Positions 58,172-64,000 of a DNA stretch of 64,000 nt are shown one piece after another. Position numbers and translations under genes: made by a program. This DNA comes from JAURVT01 sp049059935. GTDB lineage: Bacteria > Actinomycetota > Actinomycetes > Propionibacteriales > Nocardioidaceae. The stretch covers positions 12,150 through 76,149 of the forward strand of contig NZ_JBMGQR010000014.1 of the NCBI RefSeq assembly GCF_049059935.1. The letters run 5' to 3'. The notes beneath the pieces were generated by a model. That model ran no database searches. It was given only the letters and a program-made list of their open reading frames with translations, and was not told the DNA's origin. The first letter of the stretch is position 1; each line of letters starts with the position of its first letter.

Positions 58172-58731
58172 AGGACGATCTCGACGTCCTCGCGCTTGGT
58201 GATGCCGCTCTCGTCGACCGAGCCGATCAGGTCGGCGACGAAGCCCTTGCCGGGGATCTCGCCCTCGATGTCGAGGTCGAGCCAGGGCCGGAGCACGAAC
58301 GCGCGCTCGTGGGCGTGCGGGTGCGGGAGGGTGAGCTTGTCGTCCTGCGCAATGCGGTCGCCGACCACGATCAGGTCGACGTCGAGGGTGCGGGGCGCGT
58401 TCTGCTCGCCGCGCTCGCGGCCGAAGGCGTCCTCGATGGCCAGGCAGCGGTCGAGGAGCGTGTGCACGGTGAGCGTGGTGTCGATGAGGACCACCAGGTT
58501 GAGGAAGTCGCGCGAGCCGTCGGGGGCGTCGACGGGCTTGGTCTCGTAGACCGCCGAGACGCTGACGAGGGTGACGTCGGGGGTGTCGGCGAGGGCCTCG
58601 ACCGCTCCCTGGACGTTGTCGTGGCGCTCGCCCAGGTTCGAGCCGATGGCGAGCACGGCCTGGCGGATCGGGCGCATGCCGCCGGTCATCGTGTCGGCGT
58701 CGAGGATGTAGGGGTTCGGCGTCTCGCTCAC
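58168..58731 (-). CDS. folK: 2-amino-4-hydroxy-6-hydroxymethyldihydropteridine diphosphokinase
   Basis: A 187-residue HPPK transferring pyrophosphate from ATP to the pterin. AIGSNLGERHDNVQGAV, VYETKPV, RTLDVDLIVVGD (metal-binding DxD) and PHPHAHERAFVLRPW are intact. About 24 extra residues precede the conserved start. GTGA overlaps at both ends couple it to folB and DUF3180. Confidence 0.95.
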   Translation of the reverse strand: MSETPNPYILDADTMTGGMRPIRQAVLAIGSNLGERHDNVQGAVEALADTPDVTLVSVSAVYETKPVDAPDGSRDFLNLVVLIDTTLTVHTLLDRCLAIEDAFGRERGEQNAPRTLDVDLIVVGDRIAQDDKLTLPHPHAHERAFVLRPWLDLDIEGEIPGKGFVADLIGSVDESGITKREDVEIVL

Positions 58732-59108
58732 GAGGCACTCCGCTCTATCACGACGGTGACGTCGTCGAACGTCACCGTGATGGGCGCTTGGGGTTTGTGG
58801 ATGGTCACGCGAACCCAGTGCACCGGCCCGGAGGCCAGGCAGAGCGTGGCCACGCGGTCGGCGAGGGTCTCGATCAGATCCACGGGATCGGACGCCACGG
58901 CGTCGTGGACCCCTGCGGACAACGTACCGTAGTCGACGGTTCGCGATAAATCGTCCGTGCGGGCGGCCTCGCGGGTGTCGACGCCCAGGAGCACGTCCAC
59001 CACGAAGGTCTGGCCGTCCCGGCGTTCCTCGGGCAGCACGCCGTGGTGACCGAACGCCCGGATGCCGGTCACGCCGATCAGGTCGAGCGGCTGGTCGCGG
59101 TCGGCCAT
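58728..59108 (-). CDS. folB: Dihydroneopterin aldolase
   Basis: A 126-residue enzyme releasing glycolaldehyde from dihydroneopterin. GIRAFGHHGVLPEERRDGQTF holds the substrate loop; DYGTLSAGV and IETLADRVA follow, and VRVTIHKPQAPI carries the conserved Lys. Start ATG overlaps the preceding stop (TGATG). Confidence 0.94.
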   Translation of the reverse strand: MADRDQPLDLIGVTGIRAFGHHGVLPEERRDGQTFVVDVLLGVDTREAARTDDLSRTVDYGTLSAGVHDAVASDPVDLIETLADRVATLCLASGPVHWVRVTIHKPQAPITVTFDDVTVVIERSAS

Positions 59109-59572
59109 CAGTCCTCCTCGTCCTCGTCGTCGGGCATCAGCACCGGCGAGGAGTGGTGGCTCAGCACCTTCCAGCCGCCGGCGGCCCGCACCAGCGTCTT
59201 GCTCGAGACCGCCCGCCCTCCGGCGAACCCGGCGTCGGTGCCGTCCGGGGCCTCGGACAGCACGTTCTCGGTGCAGCCGACGACGGCCGCGACCGGCTCG
59301 CCGCCGGCGTCGCGGACCAGCGCGACGGTGACGTCGGTGAGGATGAACTGCACGTAGCCCAGCTGCGCCATCACCATGGCCCACGAGCGCCGGATGGCGC
59401 TGGAGCCGGTGATGGCCTCGGTGCCGGGGTGCACGCAGACGGTGGCGTCGTCGTCGGCCCACAGCGACGCCATCAGGTCGAGGTCGCCGGTCTCGATGGC
59501 GTCGTAGAAGCCCTGGTGGGCGGCGAGCACGGCCTTGCGGACGGGCTCGGCGACGGCCCCGGGCTCAGCCAC
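59108..59572 (-). CDS. SnoaL/NTF2-like protein in the folate operon
   Basis: A 154-residue cone-fold protein: FYDAIETGDLDLMASLWADDD, CVHPGTEAITGSSAIRRSW and a late KVLSHHSSPVL strand, ending in an acidic tail. It is embedded between folP and folB with overlaps on both sides, so a folate-linked role is suggested, but the family covers many activities. GTG start. Confidence 0.8.
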   Translation of the reverse strand: MAEPGAVAEPVRKAVLAAHQGFYDAIETGDLDLMASLWADDDATVCVHPGTEAITGSSAIRRSWAMVMAQLGYVQFILTDVTVALVRDAGGEPVAAVVGCTENVLSEAPDGTDAGFAGGRAVSSKTLVRAAGGWKVLSHHSSPVLMPDDEDEED

Positions 59573-60419
59573 GGGTCCACCGTGCGGCGACGCGGACGGC
59601 GTCGAGGTTGGCGGGCACCTCGTGCACCCGGACGCACCACGCGCCGGCCGCGGCGGCGAGCGCGGTGACGGCCGTGGTGGCCGACTCGCGTCGCGCGACC
59701 GGGACGGGCTCGCCGTCCTCGCCGGCGAGGAGCTGGCCGAGGAACCGCTTGCGGCTGGCGGCGACGAGCAGCGGCAGGCCCAGCGCGTGCAGCTCGCCGA
59801 GACGCGAGAGGACCGTCCAGTTGTGGTCGGCGTTCTTGGAGAAGCCGAGGCCGGGGTCGACGACCAGGTGCTCGGGCGGCACCCCGGCGGCGACCGCGAG
59901 GTCGACCTGGGAGCGCAGCTCGTCCAGCACCTCGCGCACGACGTCGTCGTAGACGGCGTGCTGCTGCATCGTGGCCGAGTGCTGGCGCCAGTGCATCAGC
60001 ACGAACGGCACGCCGGCGTCGGCGGCCACGCGCAGCACGCGGGGGTCGGCGCGTCCGCCGGACACGTCGTTGACGAGCACCGCGCCGGCCTCGACGGCCC
60101 GCTCGGCCACCTCGGCCCGCATCGTGTCGACCGAGACGCGCACGCCCGCGGCCGCGAGCTCGCGGACCACGGGGACGACGCGGCGCAGCTCCTCGTCGAG
60201 CTCGACCCGCTCGGCGCCGGGGCGGGTGGACTCGCCGCCGACGTCGACGAGGTCGGCACCCTGCGCCGCGAGCTCGAGCCCGTGGGCCACCGCGCGGTCG
60301 GGGTCGAACCAGAGCCCGCCGTCGGAGAAGGAGTCGGGGGTGACGTTGACGACGCCCATCACGAGCGCGCGGCTCTGCGCGGGCAGGCTCCGCACGGTGG
60401 CCGGCAGCACGTCAGGCAC
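59565..60419 (-). CDS. folP: Dihydropteroate synthase
   Basis: A 284-residue TIM-barrel enzyme joining the pterin to p-aminobenzoate; target of sulfonamides. Loop 1 MGVVNVTPDSFSDGG, loop 2 DVGGESTRPGAE, VNDVSGG, DPGLGFSKNADHN, ASRKRFLG and RVHEVP are all present. GTG start overlaps folE by 8 bases. Confidence 0.95.
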   Translation of the reverse strand: MPDVLPATVRSLPAQSRALVMGVVNVTPDSFSDGGLWFDPDRAVAHGLELAAQGADLVDVGGESTRPGAERVELDEELRRVVPVVRELAAAGVRVSVDTMRAEVAERAVEAGAVLVNDVSGGRADPRVLRVAADAGVPFVLMHWRQHSATMQQHAVYDDVVREVLDELRSQVDLAVAAGVPPEHLVVDPGLGFSKNADHNWTVLSRLGELHALGLPLLVAASRKRFLGQLLAGEDGEPVPVARRESATTAVTALAAAAGAWCVRVHEVPANLDAVRVAARWTRG

Positions 60420-61017
60420 CCTTGATCAGGCCCATCGCCTCGGCGCGGGTGGCGGGGTCGCGCAGCTGGCCCCGGACGGCGCTGGTGATGGTGCGGGCGC
60501 CGGACTTCTTGACCCCGCGCATCGACATGCACAGGTGCTCGGCCTCGACGACGACGATGGCGCCCTGCGGGTGCAGGTAATCCTCGAGGGCGTCGACGAT
60601 CTGCGTGGTGAGCCGCTCCTGCACCTGGGGGCGCCGGGCGTACACCTCGACGAGGCGCGCCAGCTTGGACAGCCCCACCACCTTGCCGTCGCGGGCGGGG
60701 ATGTAGCCGACGTGGGCGACGCCCGTGAACGGCACCAGGTGGTGCTCGCACATCGACCACAGCTCGATGTCGCGCAGCAGCACCAGCTCGTCGTGGTCGA
60801 CGTCGAAGCGCTTCTCGAGCACCTGCGCGGGGTCCTGCCGCAGGCCCGACAGCATCTCGGCGTAGGCGCGGGCGACCCGCTCGGGCGTCTCGCGCAGGCC
60901 GTCGCGGTCGGGGTCCTCCCCGACCGCGACGAGCAGCTCGCGGACCGCGGCCGCCGCCCGGGGGAGGTCGACCTCCCCCAGCGTCGGCGCCACCGCCTGG
61001 TCCCCCGCCGCCGTCAT
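60412..61017 (-). CDS. folE: GTP cyclohydrolase I
   Basis: A 201-residue enzyme converting GTP to dihydroneopterin triphosphate. The zinc ligands are in MCEHHLVPF and AEHLCMSMRGV; the GYIPARDGKVVGLSKLAR block is typical. ATG 61017 lies 1 base past the ftsH stop, so it is co-transcribed with ftsH. Confidence 0.95.
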   Translation of the reverse strand: MTAAGDQAVAPTLGEVDLPRAAAAVRELLVAVGEDPDRDGLRETPERVARAYAEMLSGLRQDPAQVLEKRFDVDHDELVLLRDIELWSMCEHHLVPFTGVAHVGYIPARDGKVVGLSKLARLVEVYARRPQVQERLTTQIVDALEDYLHPQGAIVVVEAEHLCMSMRGVKKSGARTITSAVRGQLRDPATRAEAMGLIKGA

Positions 61018-61018
61018 G

Positions 61019-63046
61019 TCAGATCCCGGGGCCCGGGGGCTCCGGCTCGCCACCGCCGGGGAGGGGACCCCCGCCGTGGACGTCGCCGTCGGTGCCCGGG
61101 GCGAGCAGGATCGAGCCCTCCTCGTCGCCGTCGGGACGGGTGCCGTTGAGGCCCTTGGGGGCGACGGGCGGCAGCGCCGAGGGCTGGCGGCTGTCCGAGC
61201 CCGTCCAGGCCGGACGCGCGTCCGAGCGGTGCAGCGCCTCGAAGATCGCCGCCACCTGCGCCTTGTCGAGCGTCTCCTTCTCCATCAGCTCGAGCACCAG
61301 CGCGTCGAGGACGTCGCGGTTGTCGACGAGGATGTCGAAGGCCTCCTGGTGCGCGCTCGTGATGAGCTTGTTGATCTCGTGGTCGACGAGCGCGGCGACC
61401 TCCTCGGAGTAGTTGCGCGCGTGCCCGATGTCGCGGCCGAGGAACGGCTGGCCGTTGTCCTCGCCGAGGCGCACGGCGCCGAGCTTCTCGCTCATGCCGT
61501 ACTGGGTGACCATGGCGCGGGCGAGCCCGGTGGCCTTCTCGATGTCGTTGCCCGCACCGGTGGTGGGGTTGTGAAAGACGAGCTCCTCGGCCGCGCGTCC
61601 GCCGAGCATGTAGGCGAGCTTGTCGAGCAGCTCGGCGCGCGTCTGGGAGTACTTGTCCTCGTCGGGCAGCACCATCGTGTAGCCGAGTGCGCGGCCTCGC
61701 GGTAGGATCGTGATCTTGTGCACCGGGTCGCTGCCGGGCAGGGCCGCGGCAACCAGGGCGTGGCCGCCCTCGTGGTACGCCGTGACGAGCTTCTCGTGCT
61801 CGCTCATCAGCCGCGTGCGCTTCTGCGGGCCGGCGATGACGCGGTCGATGGCCTCGTCGAGCGCGGCGTCGTCGATGAGCTTCTTGTCCTCGCGGGCCGT
61901 CAGCAGCGCGGCCTCGTTCAGCACGTTGGCGAGGTCGGCGCCGGACATGCCGGGGGTGCGGCGGGCGACCGACTCGAGGTCGACACCGTCGGCGAGCGGC
62001 TTGCCGCGCGAGTGGACGGCGAGGATCTGCTTGCGTCCGGCGAGGTCGGGGGCCTCGACGCCGATCTGGCGGTCGAAGCGGCCCGGGCGGAGCAGCGCCG
62101 GGTCGAGCACGTCGGGACGGTTGGTCGCGGCGATCAGGATGACGCCGCCGCGGACGTCGAACCCGTCCATCTCGACCAGCAGCTGGTTCAGGGTCTGCTC
62201 GCGCTCGTCGTGGCCGCCGCCCATGCCGGTGCCGCGGTGGCGTCCGACGGCGTCGATCTCGTCGATGAACACGATCGCGGGGGCGTTCTCCTTGGCCTGC
62301 TCGAACAGGTCGCGGACGCGGCTCGCGCCCACGCCGACGAACATCTCGACGAAGTCCGAGCCGGAGATCGAGTAGAACGGCACCCCGGCCTCACCGGCGA
62401 CGGCGCGCGCGAGGAGCGTCTTGCCGGTGCCGGGCTGGCCGTAGAGCAGGACGCCCTTGGGGATCTTGGCGCCGACGGCCTGGAACTTGGCGGGGTCCTG
62501 GAGGAACTCCTTGATCTCGCCGAGCTCGTCGATGGCCTCGTCGCAGCCCGCGACGTCGGAGAACGACGTCTTGGGGGTGTCCTTGCTCATCAGCTTGGCC
62601 TTGGACTTCGCGAACTGCATCACGCGTCCGCCGCCGCCCTGCATGCTGTTCATCAGGAACAGGAAGAGGCCGACGATCAGAAGGATGGGCAGGATCGACA
62701 GCAGCAGCGTGCTCAGGATGCCCGGGCGCGGGACCTCGACGTCGTAGTCCTTGAGCTGCTTGTCCTGCTTGAGGGTCTCGGCCTGGCGCTGCAGGCTGTC
62801 GCCGAGGGTGCCGATCCAGTTGGCGCGCACACGGTCGCCGTTGTCGAGGGTCGCCTCGATCCGCTGGTCGCCCTCGACGAAGGTGACGGTGTCGACCTGA
62901 CCGCTGTCGAAGTAGCCGACCATGGTCGACGTGTCGACCTCGCGGTCCCCGTTGTTGGCCGAGACGAGCTGGAGCACGGCGAGCACGCCGAAGACGCCCA
63001 GGATGATCCACAGCCAGGGACCCTTGAAGATGCGCTTGAAATCCAT
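61019..63046 (-). CDS. ftsH: ATP-dependent zinc metalloprotease FtsH
   Basis: A 675-residue membrane protease. Two N-terminal helices (about 10-27 and 110-130) flank an extracytoplasmic region; the AAA domain has Walker A GQPGTGKTL and the SRH ATNRPDVLDPALLRPGRFDRQ; the zinc site is YHEGGHALVAA (HExxH). A Gly/Pro-rich tail ends the protein. It degrades membrane and regulatory proteins. Confidence 0.96.
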   Translation of the reverse strand: MDFKRIFKGPWLWIILGVFGVLAVLQLVSANNGDREVDTSTMVGYFDSGQVDTVTFVEGDQRIEATLDNGDRVRANWIGTLGDSLQRQAETLKQDKQLKDYDVEVPRPGILSTLLLSILPILLIVGLFLFLMNSMQGGGGRVMQFAKSKAKLMSKDTPKTSFSDVAGCDEAIDELGEIKEFLQDPAKFQAVGAKIPKGVLLYGQPGTGKTLLARAVAGEAGVPFYSISGSDFVEMFVGVGASRVRDLFEQAKENAPAIVFIDEIDAVGRHRGTGMGGGHDEREQTLNQLLVEMDGFDVRGGVILIAATNRPDVLDPALLRPGRFDRQIGVEAPDLAGRKQILAVHSRGKPLADGVDLESVARRTPGMSGADLANVLNEAALLTAREDKKLIDDAALDEAIDRVIAGPQKRTRLMSEHEKLVTAYHEGGHALVAAALPGSDPVHKITILPRGRALGYTMVLPDEDKYSQTRAELLDKLAYMLGGRAAEELVFHNPTTGAGNDIEKATGLARAMVTQYGMSEKLGAVRLGEDNGQPFLGRDIGHARNYSEEVAALVDHEINKLITSAHQEAFDILVDNRDVLDALVLELMEKETLDKAQVAAIFEALHRSDARPAWTGSDSRQPSALPPVAPKGLNGTRPDGDEEGSILLAPGTDGDVHGGGPLPGGGEPEPPGPGI

Positions 63047-63358
63047 GATGGGGGGCCTGCGCCCCGCTCCTCGGAGGATAGGTGAGTGACTCCCAAACGG
63101 TACACGGGCTCGGGGTGACCATCTGTCCCGGTCGCGACCGGGCGGACGGCCGGTGTCCCGGGCCCACGGGAGGTCAACGAGCGGCGCAGGGGCGGTGTTC
63201 CGTGGAGCGTCTGCCCTCCGCGAACGTCCGGGCCGCCCGACCCTCGCCGTCCTGCGGGTCTGGGCGCCCGGCTGGCAAGGCGCGGACGGCGAAGCTGGGC
63301 CGGGTCTGCCCTGCGAGACGGTCGCAACGCCGCCAGGCGGGATGCCCAGGTCCGCAGG
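63047..63358. other. 312-base intergenic region ftsH-hpt
   Basis: The ftsH-proximal part (63047-63170) should hold the ftsH promoter; I see no confident -10/-35. 63171-63262 is GC-rich with no recognisable feature. 63263-63358 is a copy of the interspersed repeat, listed separately. No small gene with a convincing ribosome site was found on either strand. Confidence 0.5.
63263..63358 (-). repeat. Stop-codon-associated interspersed repeat, copy 4
   Basis: Starts at the base after the hpt stop codon. Gene-sense blocks: CTGGGCATCCCGCCTGGCGG, CGTTGC, GTCTCGCAGGGCAG, GCCCAGCTTCGCCGTC, GCGCCTTGCCAGCCGGGCGCC shortened. The CAGGGCA and CCCAGCTTCGC words are shared with copy 2, the outer parts with copies 1 and 3. 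Confidence 0.7.
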
Positions 63359-63916
63359 TCAGGAGTAGACGTGGGGCGCGAGGGTGCCGATGGAGCGCAG
63401 GTTGCGGTACTTCTCGTCGAAGTCGAGGCCGTAGCCGACGACGAAGGCGTTGGGGATGTCGAAGCCGACGTACTTGACGTCGACCTTCATCTGCTGCGCC
63501 TCGGGCTTGCGGAGCAGGGTGGCGATCTCGACCGACGCGGGGCCGCGGGAGCGCAGGTTCGACACGAGCCACGACAGCGTCAGGCCGGTGTCGATGATGT
63601 CCTCGACGATCAGCACGTGGCGCCCGGAGATGTCGGCGTCGAGGTCCTTGAGGATGCGCACGACGCCGGACGACGTGGTGCCCGACCCGTAGGAGGACAC
63701 CGCCATCCAGTCCATCTCGACGTGGCGGTCGACGGCACGGGCGAGGTCGGCCATCACCATCACCGCGCCCTTGAGGACGCCGACGAACAGGACGTCCTCG
63801 CCCTCGTAGTCGGCCTCGATGGACCGGGCCATCTCCACCAGCCGGTCCTGGATCTGCTGCTCGCTGATCAGCAGCCCGTCGGGGTCGAGGTCGTCGTTGA
63901 CGCGCGTCTGGTCCAC
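63359..63916 (-). CDS. hpt: Hypoxanthine phosphoribosyltransferase
   Basis: A 185-residue purine salvage enzyme using PRPP. The PRPP loop is VLIVEDIIDTGLTL, with VGVLKGAVMVMADLAR and the late YVGFDIPNAFVVGYGLDFDE substrate-contact region. GTG start at 63916. The hpt-ftsH-folE order is conserved in actinobacteria; tilS, which often precedes hpt, would lie beyond the right edge. Confidence 0.95.
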   Translation of the reverse strand: MDQTRVNDDLDPDGLLISEQQIQDRLVEMARSIEADYEGEDVLFVGVLKGAVMVMADLARAVDRHVEMDWMAVSSYGSGTTSSGVVRILKDLDADISGRHVLIVEDIIDTGLTLSWLVSNLRSRGPASVEIATLLRKPEAQQMKVDVKYVGFDIPNAFVVGYGLDFDEKYRNLRSIGTLAPHVYS

Positions 63917-63980
63917 GGGGTCCAGCCTCCCACAGCGTCCGCCGTCCGCCGCCGTCGGTTCTGGGGACTTGTCGGTGCGT

Positions 63981-64000
63981 GGTGATGCCCCGGCATCACC
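63981..64000. repeat. Short perfect inverted repeat at the window edge
   Basis: GGTGATGCC and GGCATCACC are separated by two C residues. The 84 bases after hpt hold nothing else recognisable. Whether it lies in a gene beyond the edge, is a promoter operator or is a repeat cannot be told. Confidence 0.4.

Overview
The window is a very GC-rich, densely packed actinobacterial chromosome segment. Lsr2, the 33-residue ribosomal protein bS22, DisA beside RadA, ClpC, and GTGA/ATGA stop-start overlaps all point to Actinobacteria. Two stretches match gene orders I remember from Mycobacterium tuberculosis (Rv0495c-Rv0501, and radA-disA...clpC1-lsr2-lysS...panC...folK-folE-ftsH). No mycolic-acid genes are seen, so a Nocardioides/Aeromicrobium-like member of the Propionibacteriales is my best guess; this is inference.

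Layout. (1) 1-8 kb: an SDR, bS22, an excisionase-like HTH protein, AcuC, ProC, proline dehydrogenase, a TIM-barrel isomerase and Ppx/GppA on the minus strand, then a Cys-rich conserved protein and a glyoxalase-like protein on plus. (2) 8-21 kb: radA, disA and mutY on plus, facing clpC, lsr2, lysS, coaX, panD, panC and a DUF2520 Rossmann protein on minus. (3) 21-52 kb: a large cell-surface glycan locus. (4) 52-56.5 kb: a MidA-like methyltransferase, a universal stress protein, an APC permease and an orphan NuoD paralogue. (5) 56.5-64 kb: small conserved proteins, DUF3180, folK, folB, a SnoaL-like protein, folP, folE, ftsH and hpt, all on minus.

The glycan locus is the accessory and most interesting part. 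It holds dTDP-L-rhamnose synthesis (rmlA, rmlB and a fused rmlC-rmlD) and a complete pseudaminic acid pathway split into pseH-pseI and pseB-pseC-pseF-pseG. Between these lie a CDP-glycerol glycerophosphotransferase-like protein and three paralogues of a roughly 273-290 residue family starting NH(Y/W)YG(H/Q)AHV, probably glycosyltransferases. There are also two degenerate methyltransferase-like proteins with coiled-coil tails, and a translationally coupled acyl module of carrier protein, minimal adenylating enzyme, SDR reductase and minimal Sfp-type phosphopantetheinyl transferase. A second part looks like a lipid-linked-sugar module: a GtrB-like GT2, a GtrA-like flippase and two paralogous multi-span GT-C-like proteins. 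Together these would build, acylate and decorate a pseudaminic-acid- and rhamnose-containing wall polymer.

Scattered through the window, directly downstream of stop codons and in constant orientation to them, is a short interspersed repeat of about 90-100 bp (six copies or remnants). No tRNA, rRNA, CRISPR array, transposase or integrase was seen.
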